From Gloeocapsopsis sp. IPPAS B-1203 (GTDB lineage: Bacteria; Cyanobacteriota; Cyanobacteriia; Cyanobacteriales; Chroococcidiopsidaceae): a stretch of 64,000 nt of DNA. The notes under the pieces are model-generated. The model had not been told where the DNA came from. It saw nothing but the letters and a program-made list of their open reading frames with translations, and did no database searches. Below, piece by piece: positions 37,116-46,203 of the stretch. Both the position numbers and the translations under genes were made by a program. The number at the start of each line of letters is the position of its first letter. Position 1 is the first letter of the stretch. The stretch covers positions 248,001 to 312,000 of the forward strand of contig NZ_PEIG01000004.1 of the NCBI RefSeq assembly GCF_002749975.1, read 5' to 3'.

Positions 37116-39911
37116 ATGTTTGGGAAACGCCATCAACACAAGTGGTTGCGATTAACCGCATTTTTTCTGATTGGAATTATTACACATTTTTCATTTTATA
37201 TTCCAACACCATCCTTAGCACAAGCTCCAAATAATGCTGAAAGTTGTAGCAGTATTACAGCACCTTTAACAGAAGAAGAACAAACTTATGCGCGTAGTGC
37301 TTGGCAGTATTTTGTCAAAAACTATCAACCCGCAACCGGATTTACAAATTCAACTGGTGGTTATCCCTCTGGTACGCTTTGGGATATGGGTAATTATCTC
37401 ACAGCATTGAATACAGCGCGATCGCTTAATTTAGTTGATCAAGCTGATTTCGATTCTCGTCTCAATAAGTTTTTAACAACACTCAGTGAATTAAAACTGT
37501 TTGAAGATAGCTTACCAAGTAAAGTTTACAATACATCCAACGGACAAATGGTGGATTATGGTAATAATCCGGTGGAGCGAGGTATTGGCTGGTCAGCGTT
37601 AGATATTGGGCGGATACTTGCAGCTTTTCATATCATCCGCACCTGTCATCCGCAATACAATGATTGGTTAACAGGAATTGTCTCAAAGTGGCAATTAGGG
37701 CGATCAATTCAAGATGGACAGATGTTTGGTGCTACTGTGCTTCCTGATGGTGAAACATTGTTAGTTCAAGAAGGACGCTTGGGTTATGAAGAATATGCTG
37801 CTAGAGGTTATGAACTCTGGGGTTTTTCTGTACCTAAAGCCGTTTCATTTGAACCATTTAAGTTTGTCGAAATCAACGGCGTACAAATTCCTGTTGATAC
37901 TCGCGATTATCAGACAACGAACGCAAATAACTACGTCGTCAGTGAATCTTATATTTTAGATGGTATTGAATTTGGTTTACAAGGCGACTTAGCAGATTAT
38001 GCAGCGCGAGTTTTAGAAGTGCAAAAACGACGCTACGAAGCTACTGGACAACTCACCGCAGTTACTGAAGACAATATCGATCGCGAACCTTATTTTCTTT
38101 ACAATACGGTTTATGCCAATGGCAACGCTTGGGCAACGATTACAGACACCAATCAGCCTTATCCACAGTTACGCAGCTTGAGTACAAAAGCAGCTTTTGG
38201 CTGGCGCTATCTTTATCCACAAAATGACTATACACAAAAACTGTTTGAGACAGTCAAAGATCTCCGCAGTCCTGATGAAGGTTTCTATGCTGGAATTTAT
38301 GAAGAAACCAAGCAAACAAATAATGCTTTAACAGGAAATACAAATGGCTTAATTTTAGAGATTCTCTATTACAAAGCCAGAGGAAATCGCCCTATAATTA
38401 CAACACCGGTCAGTGTTTCGACCGGAAAACCAGGCAATAATCTAGAAACTGCTGCTAATTCTACTCCCCCACCCGCGCCGACAACACCAACCCCTAGCAT
38501 CGAATCAACAGCACCTGTACAAACACCTCCTGTTGAACCGCCAACACCTGAAGTTACAGAAATTGTGGTTGAACCAATTCCACCAGTAAGTCAACCATTT
38601 TCTGCTAATCCGAATAAGCTAAATCGACCTCTGACAGTAAGCGAACGTCGTTATGCACAAGCCGCATGGCGGTACTTTCAAGCAAATTATCATCGCAGTG
38701 GGTTAGTTGACGATCGCAGTGACTTTAAAGGCGCAACATTGTGGGGCTTAGGTGATTATATCGCTGCACTTCAAGCGGCGCGATCGCTTGATATTATTTC
38801 AGCAAAAGAGTTTGACTACCGTACACGACATCTTTTAGGAGCCTTGACAAAATTACCATTATTTGCTGGGGAGTTACCCAATCGTGGTTATGATACGCGA
38901 TCGCTGCAATCGGTTGATTATGGTGGCAATTCAGTTCCCGAAGGTACAGGTTGGTCAGCGTTAGATATTGGTAGAATCTTAGCCTCACTTTACAATTTAA
39001 AAACTGCTTATCCGCAATATACTCAAGCCATCGAGCAAATCGTACTTGATTGGTCGTATTTACGTGTCGTGCGGGATGGAATGCTCTCTAGTGCTACAGT
39101 GACAAAACAGGAAGAGCGATCGCTCACAAGAGTGAATCCTGAAACTCGCCTTGGTTATGAAGAATATGCCGCCCGTGCTTTTCAGTTGTGGGGATTTGAT
39201 GTAGCAAATTCAGCAGTTGGTGGTAAGTATCAAACTGCTAAGGTTGAAGGAGTTGCAGTGCCGATTCAGCGCCTTCGTCGCGAGACAAACACCAAGGTGA
39301 ATCAATATACAGTCAGCAATCCGTTTTTACTGTACGGACTCGAATTTGGTTTTGATCCGCAAATGCGATCGCTAGTACAACCTATATTAACCGCGCAAGC
39401 ACAACGCTACCGTCGTACAGGCAAGCACACCGCCTCAGCCACAACTTTAATTGATCGCAAACCTTACACTGTCCACAGTTCTATTGTCGGTCAAGGAGAG
39501 CCTTGGGCAGCTTTAGCTGATGATGGTCAAGCTGTAGTAGATGGACGTTTGGTAAGTACAGCAGTAGCCTTTGCTTATCACGCCTTGCTACCAGAAGATC
39601 GCTACGCGCAAGAGTTAGTGAATGCAACGACTGACTTATACAATCCTTTACTCGGCTTTTACGAGGGCTTTTACGAAAACACTGGTAAAACTGCGATTGG
39701 CTTTACCAGCAGTACCAACAGTATGATTCTCCAATCTTTGCTGTACATGGCAACAAAGCAACCATTAATTCAACCAAACAACACGACAAATTCAAGATGG
39801 TGGGAGGAGATTAAAGCGGGTAATTCTGGTCGCGGTTTACCAACAACGGCAACACAAAAAGCCCAGATAGTTACCGATTCTTCTGGAACTTACTGGATGT
39901 CTGCGAAGTAA
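37116..39911 (+). CDS. Secreted protein with two DUF3131 domains
   Basis: 931 aa. A signal peptide (LRLTAFFLIGIITHFSFYIP, cleavage near LAQA) leads to DUF3131 copy 1 (about residues 50-430). A Pro/Thr-rich linker (about 435-505) then joins copy 2 (about 510-890). Copy 1 keeps RLGYEEYAARGYELWGF, TEDNIDREPYF and LSTKAAFGW. Copy 2 has diverged: RLGYEEYAARAFQLWGF is kept, but the acidic TEDN segment reads ATTLIDRKPYTV and the STKAA motif reads STAVAFAY. Copy 2 may thus be a non-catalytic or altered-specificity module. It sits 120 bp behind the single-domain gene. Confidence 0.8.
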   Translation: MFGKRHQHKWLRLTAFFLIGIITHFSFYIPTPSLAQAPNNAESCSSITAPLTEEEQTYARSAWQYFVKNYQPATGFTNSTGGYPSGTLWDMGNYLTALNTARSLNLVDQADFDSRLNKFLTTLSELKLFEDSLPSKVYNTSNGQMVDYGNNPVERGIGWSALDIGRILAAFHIIRTCHPQYNDWLTGIVSKWQLGRSIQDGQMFGATVLPDGETLLVQEGRLGYEEYAARGYELWGFSVPKAVSFEPFKFVEINGVQIPVDTRDYQTTNANNYVVSESYILDGIEFGLQGDLADYAARVLEVQKRRYEATGQLTAVTEDNIDREPYFLYNTVYANGNAWATITDTNQPYPQLRSLSTKAAFGWRYLYPQNDYTQKLFETVKDLRSPDEGFYAGIYEETKQTNNALTGNTNGLILEILYYKARGNRPIITTPVSVSTGKPGNNLETAANSTPPPAPTTPTPSIESTAPVQTPPVEPPTPEVTEIVVEPIPPVSQPFSANPNKLNRPLTVSERRYAQAAWRYFQANYHRSGLVDDRSDFKGATLWGLGDYIAALQAARSLDIISAKEFDYRTRHLLGALTKLPLFAGELPNRGYDTRSLQSVDYGGNSVPEGTGWSALDIGRILASLYNLKTAYPQYTQAIEQIVLDWSYLRVVRDGMLSSATVTKQEERSLTRVNPETRLGYEEYAARAFQLWGFDVANSAVGGKYQTAKVEGVAVPIQRLRRETNTKVNQYTVSNPFLLYGLEFGFDPQMRSLVQPILTAQAQRYRRTGKHTASATTLIDRKPYTVHSSIVGQGEPWAALADDGQAVVDGRLVSTAVAFAYHALLPEDRYAQELVNATTDLYNPLLGFYEGFYENTGKTAIGFTSSTNSMILQSLLYMATKQPLIQPNNTTNSRWWEEIKAGNSGRGLPTTATQKAQIVTDSSGTYWMSAK

Positions 39912-39949
39912 AGAGGTCAGAGTTAAACATCCCAGATGCCCTGCGACTT

Positions 39950-40045
39950 TCTTCGGGGCGCTACACAAACGAAGTGCCCCTGCGCACACTCTTAAATTCA
40001 AGTCGTATGAGTAAGTCCACGCACCATCTGGACTTTGTTTGTTTA
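39950..40045. repeat. Degenerate palindromic intergenic repeat
   Basis: CTACACAAACGAAGTGCCCCTGC-like sequence is followed by a hairpin AAGTCCA / TGGACTT (about 40012-40035) and TTGTTTGTTTAGTTGCGA. It is the same class as the repeat at 59559 and resembles widespread cyanobacterial GAAGTCGCGGCTACACAAAC-type elements. Confidence 0.5.
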
Positions 40046-40137
40046 GTTGCGAATTAATTTGCGATCGTATTTTTCCTAACCCAAGTAAGCAAGATCATTT
40101 TTCATTTTCTTCCGCCTAGGTGGTGGAACGCTATATT

Positions 40138-40740
40138 TCAGTCAGTTAAATGCGCTTCTTCTAACATCCTTATTGCTACTTCTGTGCCAAACATATGTTC
40201 TAAAAAGGAAGGTAGCCAAGTAATATTTATATTTTCAATTCCCCAAGTGTCTTTGCCTTCTTTAATAGAGTTTAAATAATTCTTTAACTGTTCCTCAATT
40301 GAAGGAATAATTTGGCAAACTCTATCAATATAACTGCCAGTACCTGCTAAAACTCCAAGATTTTCAAAAGTCCACATCAATCCCCACTGACCACTAGGAG
40401 AGTAAACTACATTTTCAAGCTGGTAGGCAAAATTAAAAACATCAGTATTGCAAGATAGAAAAATCGAAACCTCATCAAAAGGTATCCACCAATGGTTTGC
40501 ATTTACTGGGTCACTAGTTCGCATTAAATTAGAGAAGAAAAACCCATCATCTCCTAGTTCTGAGGCAACCTGAACAACAACAGGAGTGATTTGAGCATCA
40601 GGGACTCGGTATTCGTATAAAACTTTTCTTCTTTCTACAGCTTCCCCAAAAACTGGAAGTAGTGGATTGTCGTTCAAAAAAACTCTTCTTAATGCAGGTT
40701 CTGCATCAATAAGATATTCAGACTCAGTTAAAGCTTTCAT
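40138..40740 (-). CDS. Hypothetical protein, accessory islet
   Basis: 200 aa, soluble, no signal peptide or membrane span. I do not recognise a family. It is acidic with many aromatic residues (HWWIPFDEVSIFLSC, GQWGLMWTFENLGVL), in a style similar to single-domain immunity or SUKH-like proteins, but no motif proves that. It lies at the left end of an accessory islet between the DUF3131 and GH26 genes. Confidence 0.55.
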   Translation of the reverse strand: MKALTESEYLIDAEPALRRVFLNDNPLLPVFGEAVERRKVLYEYRVPDAQITPVVVQVASELGDDGFFFSNLMRTSDPVNANHWWIPFDEVSIFLSCNTDVFNFAYQLENVVYSPSGQWGLMWTFENLGVLAGTGSYIDRVCQIIPSIEEQLKNYLNSIKEGKDTWGIENINITWLPSFLEHMFGTEVAIRMLEEAHLTD

Positions 40741-40791
40741 TTGAAGCTACAGATTTGAGATTTTGGTTATGCTAATAAATCTAATGAAAAA

Positions 40792-41269
40792 TTAGCAAGA
40801 TGTAGTAGAAACAGGACAAGCACGAGGAGCGCGATATGGAAACTTGACCTCGTTAACTTGAGAAAAAGATTGACCATTCGAGGCAGGTGTATTGTGATTA
40901 AAAAGATCTATTGTCGGCATAATTGGTGTTGATCTGCCATACTCTCTAACATTGGATGTTCCACCACCAATCAGGTTTGCAGTGTAAATCCAACCGGCTG
41001 TAGTACTCCAGCGAGGTGCTGGCAACGAATTAGGAGGATAATATAGTTGAACTCCTGCCATGCAACATAGTACGCCGCATCGTAGCTTGGTGACTCAACA
41101 GTAAGTAACGCTCAATGCTGGTCACTCTATATGTCTTGTTGTACAGCAATTTATTAAGCTGAGTGCTTGCTGCCATTGCAGTATTTATAAACTCAGCTCC
41201 ACTAAACAGCCCTACGGTTAGAGCAGTACCAAAAGGGAATGCAGCGCGAACAAAGAACTTAATATCCAT
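40792..41269 (-). pseudogene. Hypothetical exported protein gene broken by two frameshifts
   Basis: Three frames carry successive pieces. From ATG 41269 the frame gives MDIKFFVRAAFPFGTALTV (signal-like) up to VTSIERYL. A one-base shift near 41100-41108 continues as TVESPSYDAAYYVAWQEFN. A second shift near 41036-41048 continues as YYPPNSLPAPRWSTTAGW and ends CPVSTTSC. Each junction needs one lost base and the joined protein is about 158 aa. The smooth fit of the three parts is the evidence; no homologue is recalled. Confidence 0.55.
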
Positions 41270-41307
41270 CGTGTAAGGAAGATAGCGAGTTTTATGTAAA
41301 GAGGAAA

Positions 41308-41763
41308 TTACTGAACAACAAATTCAATTTGATTAACCTTTTCATATCCAGGAATATTGTGATCGCGAATACGCAGCTCTCCAACAGATTTCGTGCTGTT
41401 ATTTTCATTGACTCGCCTGATCTTCAACCTTATTGTTCCTCCGTTAGGTAGCGACGCTCTTACTCCTTGTTCACTCTCCAAGTCTGGTATCACGCCCATC
41501 GTGCTATCGGGAGCAACTGAGTTTCTGTCAGCTATCAAAAAGAATTCTCGAATTGCTGTTGTACCTGCTTGTCTAAGACGAATGGAGGCTGGCAAATTCT
41601 GAGGAACAGAAATAGCTACTCTTCTAATAGGAGGAGGAGGAGCGTTAGTAGGCTCAGAAGCTTCTAATACTGCTTTAAGTTCCTCTAATCCTCTTTTAGT
41701 TCCAATAGGAACTCTGGTAGTCGGTGCTCCTTGGGCATCTGTAATTTCTTCTGAGTTTTGCAT
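41308..41763 (-). CDS. Hypothetical protein
   Basis: 151 aa, no signal peptide. The N-terminus is charged and Pro-rich (NAPPPPIRR). The C-terminal half looks like a beta-sandwich (IRLRQAGTTAIREFFLIAD, GGTIRLKIRRVNEN, IRDHNIPGYEKVNQIEF). The family is not recognised. It lies 38 bp downstream of, and on the same strand as, the disrupted gene's region order (this gene first), so the two probably formed one transcript; it is divergent from the gene at 41804 with a 40-bp gap. Confidence 0.5.
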   Translation of the reverse strand: MQNSEEITDAQGAPTTRVPIGTKRGLEELKAVLEASEPTNAPPPPIRRVAISVPQNLPASIRLRQAGTTAIREFFLIADRNSVAPDSTMGVIPDLESEQGVRASLPNGGTIRLKIRRVNENNSTKSVGELRIRDHNIPGYEKVNQIEFVVQ

Positions 41764-41803
41764 TTGTGCTTGCGCTGCTTGATGAGAAATCCTTGGCAGT
41801 CAT

Positions 41804-42502
41804 ATGCCAATTAAAAAGCCTGAAATTCATACTGAACTTGACGATCGCAAACGCTTTCCGAATGAATCGCCTAGAGAAGCGCTAAAAGTTGCCTCTAGAG
41901 TACGCTTATTTTTGGCTAACCAAGCCTTGCAAGCAAGTCCAGAGTTAAATGCTGAATTAATGCTTAATGCAGATATTTCTATCCAAGGATGGGCTGTTGC
42001 TACAGCAACCGAAGCAAATCTGCTTTTAGAAATAGGTCAAAATCAAGCAGCTAAAGAATTACTTACCGAAGAAGTTCCTAAATTTAAACAAGTAGCAGAA
42101 AAATGGAGCGCTGAATTAATTAGCGATCGCAATCCTTACTTATCTACAGTTTATCGCTTGACTAGTTCTCGGTTTGATAACTATATCACTTCAGAACGCA
42201 TAGAACGTATTGCTCAAATTTCTCCAAGCGATCGCACGTTATCTCCTGAGCAAATTCGGCGTCAGAAGACTAATATTGACGTAGAGTTTTCCATGTCTCA
42301 TAGCGCACAACTCGATCAATCATGGACGCATCGTCAGATTGTTGTTGCTGAATACCTAGATACTTTGAGCGAACTTTCAGCAAGATTAGATAGTTTACAA
42401 TCTTTTGCAACATTATGCGATCAAAATGCAAAGAGTAGTAGAGATCTGCTACCCGATGCTGAGGCTGAACCTGGTTTGTATCTTTTATCACCAGTTGAGT
42501 AG
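41804..42502 (+). CDS. Hypothetical helical protein
   Basis: 232 aa, soluble, predicted mainly helical (SPREALKVASRVRLFLANQA, LLLEIGQNQAAKELLTEEV, QIVVAEYLDTLSELSARLD). No family is recognised. It is transcribed divergently from the 41308-41763 gene. HIP1-derived GCGATCGC or GCGATCG sites inside it suggest long residence in a cyanobacterial genome. Confidence 0.5.
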   Translation: MPIKKPEIHTELDDRKRFPNESPREALKVASRVRLFLANQALQASPELNAELMLNADISIQGWAVATATEANLLLEIGQNQAAKELLTEEVPKFKQVAEKWSAELISDRNPYLSTVYRLTSSRFDNYITSERIERIAQISPSDRTLSPEQIRRQKTNIDVEFSMSHSAQLDQSWTHRQIVVAEYLDTLSELSARLDSLQSFATLCDQNAKSSRDLLPDAEAEPGLYLLSPVE

Positions 42503-42571
42503 AAATATTCTCTTGTGGTTGCTATAAAAATCTAAAACGTCATTGAATTACACAGTAAAGTTGATCCCATT

Positions 42572-43090
42572 TTATGGTTGTCCACCAAGTGAAGCAATTG
42601 CATCCTTAACTTTGATCATGAGTGTCATTGAATCAAATGGAGAAGCAGTGAAACCACACTTTTCATAGAACTGCTTCGCATCCTGAGAGAGAGCGTGGAC
42701 AAGAATTGCTCGTATTCCTGCAATTTCCGCAGCTTGTAGAGTACGAATAATTGCATCTCTCAACAGCGATCGCCCAATACCTTTACCTTGCCAGTGACAG
42801 TCAACAGCAAGTCGCCCAATTATCATAACTGGAATCGGATCAGGCATATTACGCCGAACTCGACCTGTCGCGCTAGTTTGTGCTACTGCTCCATTAGCAA
42901 GACAGTAATATCCAACGACAACTTCACCAGCGCACAAAACATAAGTACGTGAAGCCCCTTCTAACTCGTTTTTCAGTGCGCGGCGCTTGAACCACTCATC
43001 TAACTGAGTGTTACCCGAATCAAAATTTTCAATTTGATGTGACGAATTTAGCTTCTCAGGCGGGCGGAGCCTATCTTGATTTAATCCCAC
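42572..43090 (-). CDS. GNAT-family toxin, TacT-like
   Basis: 172 aa acetyltransferase like the type II toxins that acetylate aminoacyl-tRNA. The acetyl-CoA loop is QGKGIGRSLL (residues 101-110), the catalytic Tyr is Y142 in KQFYEKCGF, and GRVRRNMPDPIPVMIIGRLA is the family strand. The GTG start at 43090 lies inside the last codons of the upstream antitoxin if that gene's frameshift is repaired, the usual TacA-TacT overlap. The toxin frame itself looks intact. Confidence 0.85.
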   Translation of the reverse strand: MGLNQDRLRPPEKLNSSHQIENFDSGNTQLDEWFKRRALKNELEGASRTYVLCAGEVVVGYYCLANGAVAQTSATGRVRRNMPDPIPVMIIGRLAVDCHWQGKGIGRSLLRDAIIRTLQAAEIAGIRAILVHALSQDAKQFYEKCGFTASPFDSMTLMIKVKDAIASLGGQP

Positions 43091-43376
43091 GGAGCTTTGG
43101 TTGTTAGCAGCTTATATAGCTTTTCATTTGACGTAGGTGGTGCATCTACAATTCTACAAATTGCTTGTACTTAAGTTCGTCTAAACCAAAAAAGCTCTGG
43201 TTAAGAAGAACATCTTGGGCTTGCTGATAAGCTGACTCCAACATAAACTCTGAGCGGCTCTTACCCTGCACTTCAGCTGCACGATCAATGAGATCGCGTT
43301 GATTCTGTTTAGCCCGAATATTTATTGTGACATCGCGGGTTTGGTTCACAGAACCCTCGGATGCTGCAGGGTACAT
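43081..43376 (-). pseudogene. DUF1778 (TacA-like) antitoxin, frameshifted before the toxin-binding tail
   Basis: The N-terminal ribbon-helix-helix (VTINIRAKQNQRDLIDRAAE, KSRSEFMLESA) is intact. The frame stops at 43146 after KYKQFVEL. One base further on, another frame reads VDAPPTSNEKLYKLLTTKAP and ends WD at 43081, which is the expected C-terminal neutralising segment of DUF1778 antitoxins. One missing base near 43151-43154 (TTGGTAG to TTGTAG) explains it. The restored protein would be 98 aa and overlap the toxin GTG. As read, it yields a 76-aa protein without the tail. Confidence 0.8.
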
Positions 43377-43570
43377 AACAATTATTTTTACTAATTAAGA
43401 GACTCTTCTATTTTAAGAAATGTGTGTACACAATGTCAATACATTTTGTTAAACTTTGAATATTAGAAAATTTACAGGATATATGTTTTGCAGCACAATT
43501 TTACTAGAATTGGTTAAGTCCATGGAGGTGGACTTTATTTACGTAGCTGCAAATTCATTCGCTAAAATTT

Positions 43571-44668
43571 CTATTGACCAGTGAATTGGGCATCTGTTAG
43601 CAAACGGGGATTGTTGTGATTCGATGGCATAAATTGACTATCTGCAACTGATGAACTGTAGGCGGAGTTGGTGATATAAGTTTGAGAACCATACATAAAT
43701 GTGCCATCACCTCGACTTCCACCAAATACTGCCCAGTCAGTTTCTTTGTCTTCATTAAACCAAAGCAACATCTTGATGTTTTGTGCAGTGGCATAGTTGA
43801 ACACATCAGTAATCCACTGTTCTTTTGCTGTGACGCTGTTACCGGAACTTGTTGATGTAGTAGTAGCAAACTCGGTAATTGTCAGCGGTCGATTTGAAAT
43901 AGCGCGTAAACGATTAATCATCGGTCCGAAAACTTGCTGTGGTGTTTGCCAATTTGACCATGATTGACTTGTACCCCAGTTGTAGCCATCGATCGCTATC
44001 CAATCAACATAAGCATCACCAGGGTAATATGACTCGGCACTATAACCACCAACATCATCGTTGTTGACTGTCCAAACCCACTGTACATGGTTCGCACCCA
44101 GTCCTTTGCTATCCAAAATTCCCTTAACGCGCTTCCACATATTCACGTAGTCACTGGGTGAATTATTGCCCATTGCTGCACCCCAAGGATACCAAGAACC
44201 ATTCATCTCATGACCTAAGCGGATATAGACGCGGCGATCGTCACTGGTATTGTAAACGCCATCAGGACCACTGAGAAAGGTTTTCAATCTGTTGGTCCAG
44301 TTGTTGATGTACTTGTCGTATTTACCTTGTGCTATTTGGACTTCAATATTGTTGGGAGTTGATGAAGCTGAACACAAATAAGGTTCCCAAGTAATCATTG
44401 GTACATTTTGATTGTTCCAAATGTAGGGAAGTTGGTGGTTAAACAAGTTATCTTGGGTTGAGGTTTGGTTACACCAATTTGTGAAGAGGTTAGTTATCGC
44501 ATTTTTCTTGACTTGCCAGGTTTCTAATGCCTGGACGTTACCCATTTCCCAACCTTGATTGCCGTAGTAAGCACCAAGCAATGTATCAGCAGATGCAGGT
44601 TGAGTAAAAGAGGTAAAAGGAAGTGTACAAGCAAACAAACTACTAATAATTTTGCACAAGCGTTTCAT
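43571..44668 (-). CDS. Secreted GH26-family glycoside hydrolase (beta-mannanase-like)
   Basis: 365 aa with a signal peptide (CKIISSLFACTLPFTSFTQP, cleavage near ASA/DT). The (beta/alpha)8 barrel shows the GH26 acid/base in IRLGHEMNGSWYPWG (E154) and the nucleophile in LTITEFATT (E266), with aromatic sugar-contact residues (WTVNNDD, DGYNWG). It should hydrolyse internal beta-1,4-mannosyl or mixed beta-glucan linkages outside the cytoplasm. It stands next to the HAF-repeat gene on the same strand and close to a second GH26-like gene. Confidence 0.8.
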   Translation of the reverse strand: MKRLCKIISSLFACTLPFTSFTQPASADTLLGAYYGNQGWEMGNVQALETWQVKKNAITNLFTNWCNQTSTQDNLFNHQLPYIWNNQNVPMITWEPYLCSASSTPNNIEVQIAQGKYDKYINNWTNRLKTFLSGPDGVYNTSDDRRVYIRLGHEMNGSWYPWGAAMGNNSPSDYVNMWKRVKGILDSKGLGANHVQWVWTVNNDDVGGYSAESYYPGDAYVDWIAIDGYNWGTSQSWSNWQTPQQVFGPMINRLRAISNRPLTITEFATTTSTSSGNSVTAKEQWITDVFNYATAQNIKMLLWFNEDKETDWAVFGGSRGDGTFMYGSQTYITNSAYSSSVADSQFMPSNHNNPRLLTDAQFTGQ

Positions 44669-44694
44669 ATTATTACTCCAAGGCAGTTGTCAAT

Positions 44695-45711
44695 TTAAGG
44701 ACGTGTAGTAGGATTCATTAAAAAGGCACGATTTTGACCGTTGATGATGCCAATACCTGTAATCTGCCCGCGATTATTGATGTCACGCGCCTCAGTCAGC
44801 AACCAGCCAGAGTTTTTTGGTAGCAAGCTATTTAAGTCGATCATTTTACCGTTGCTGTAGAGAAAGGCAACACTTGGTCCGCGACTATTTCCTGAACTAC
44901 CAACAATTTGACCTGAATCATTAATTCCATAAGCAACACTATTGATGTTGTTATCAAGAGTGCCAAGATCGATCGTCCGACCTTCTTTATAAAGAAAGGC
45001 ACGATTTCCCTCTGCTGTACTGGAATAACCGACAATGTAACCAGAGTTGTTGATGCCGTTTGCTTCGCTGCGATCGCCACCTGCAAGCGTCCCTATGTCA
45101 ACCATTTGACCATCGCGATAAACAAAAGCATGATAGTTACCACTTGCTGTTTCGGCATAGCCTACAATGTCTCCAGAGTCATTAATTGCTTGTGCATAAC
45201 TATCTGCACCACCTGGAAACGTACCTAAATTGCTCATCTGACCGTTACTGTAGACAAACGCACGATGACCATCAGTGGTTGTCATGTAGCCTGCGATCGC
45301 ACCTAAGTTATTGATACTTTGAGCATAAGTGTCTTTACCTAAATTGGTAATTTTCTGATTGCTGTAAATGAAACCGCGCGAGTTTTCGCTAGGAGTCGTC
45401 CAATAACCGACAATGTCACCCGAATCGTTAATACTTTGCGCATAGCTATAGATACTTTTTCCAGGGATACCAAGAGCGGTAATTTGTCCGTCATTGTAAA
45501 CAAAGGCACGGTTATTGTAATAACGTTGCGCAGAAGTTGCAGTACCTACGATTTGACCTGTGTTATTGATATCAGTGGCTCGACCATAGCCGCTTTGAGT
45601 TAAACTGCCAACATCAGCTATCGAGTAGCTTTGGCTATCAGCACGTGTAGACTGAGCAGCAACCAAGATGGCAAGGCTTGCTAAAGCAAGGCTAACCTTG
45701 AAAAGTTTCAT
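44695..45711 (-). CDS. Secreted HAF-repeat (extracellular beta-propeller-like) protein
   Basis: 338 aa from ATG 45711 (MKLFKVSLALASLAILVAAQ signal peptide); an upstream ATG at 45747 adds 12 residues. Seven repeats of about 45-50 residues follow. Each has an IN(D/N)SG-x-IVG core and a (R/H)AFVY-x-x-GQM segment (for example AINDSGDIVGYAETASG). This is the HAF extracellular repeat family, probably a beta-propeller. The role is unknown. It lies 26 bp upstream of the GH26 gene on the same strand, so the two probably form one transcript, suggesting a joint role at the cell surface. Confidence 0.8.
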   Translation of the reverse strand: MKLFKVSLALASLAILVAAQSTRADSQSYSIADVGSLTQSGYGRATDINNTGQIVGTATSAQRYYNNRAFVYNDGQITALGIPGKSIYSYAQSINDSGDIVGYWTTPSENSRGFIYSNQKITNLGKDTYAQSINNLGAIAGYMTTTDGHRAFVYSNGQMSNLGTFPGGADSYAQAINDSGDIVGYAETASGNYHAFVYRDGQMVDIGTLAGGDRSEANGINNSGYIVGYSSTAEGNRAFLYKEGRTIDLGTLDNNINSVAYGINDSGQIVGSSGNSRGPSVAFLYSNGKMIDLNSLLPKNSGWLLTEARDINNRGQITGIGIINGQNRAFLMNPTTRP

Positions 45712-46203
45712 AATAACTATTGAATAGAGAATTGTATTAAAAAGCAACTTAGCTAATATTTATGTTTTGCTTAATTGCTATTCATAAATAAATATTGGCA
45801 CTATTAACTAATAATTGAGTAGGTATTTTTAGAGATTTTCTAAAAAAAAAAGAACCAGATCAATTATCCAAGAATCTACTGAAAATGAATTTATCTCAGT
45901 TATTATACGGAGTTTAATTGAGCATAATTTTAATAAAAAAGTTAAGCAAGTATGCAAGTAATTTTTGGAGTTTTACAAACAAAAGAACTAAGCTTATAAA
46001 ACTTGATGATTTTTTTAGCTATAAATTTCTACAGACGCGCGTAGATTTGTCTGCCTCGAATACTTACTTTTATCACCAGATAAATAACAACGAAAGATAC
46101 ACAGATTGTTAGTTCTGCATTTGATGTGGGCATTCTTAAAGAATGACAAGGCTGATAACAATGCCAGATGATGTTGCGACTAATCAACTTAAGAGTAAGG
46201 AAT
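45712..46203. other. 492-bp AT-rich divergent intergenic region
   Basis: Separates the leftward HAF-GH26 pair from the rightward GH26-DUF3131-GT2 operon, so it probably holds both promoters. It has a poly-A run at about 45841-45851. A 64-codon frame at 45918-46112 has poor codon content and is not called. Confidence 0.5.

Noticed and set aside
45918-46112. 64-codon frame in the divergent gap
   Set aside because: Poor, Lys/Asn/Ile/Phe-rich composition expected from AT-rich DNA, and no ribosome site; treated as noncoding.
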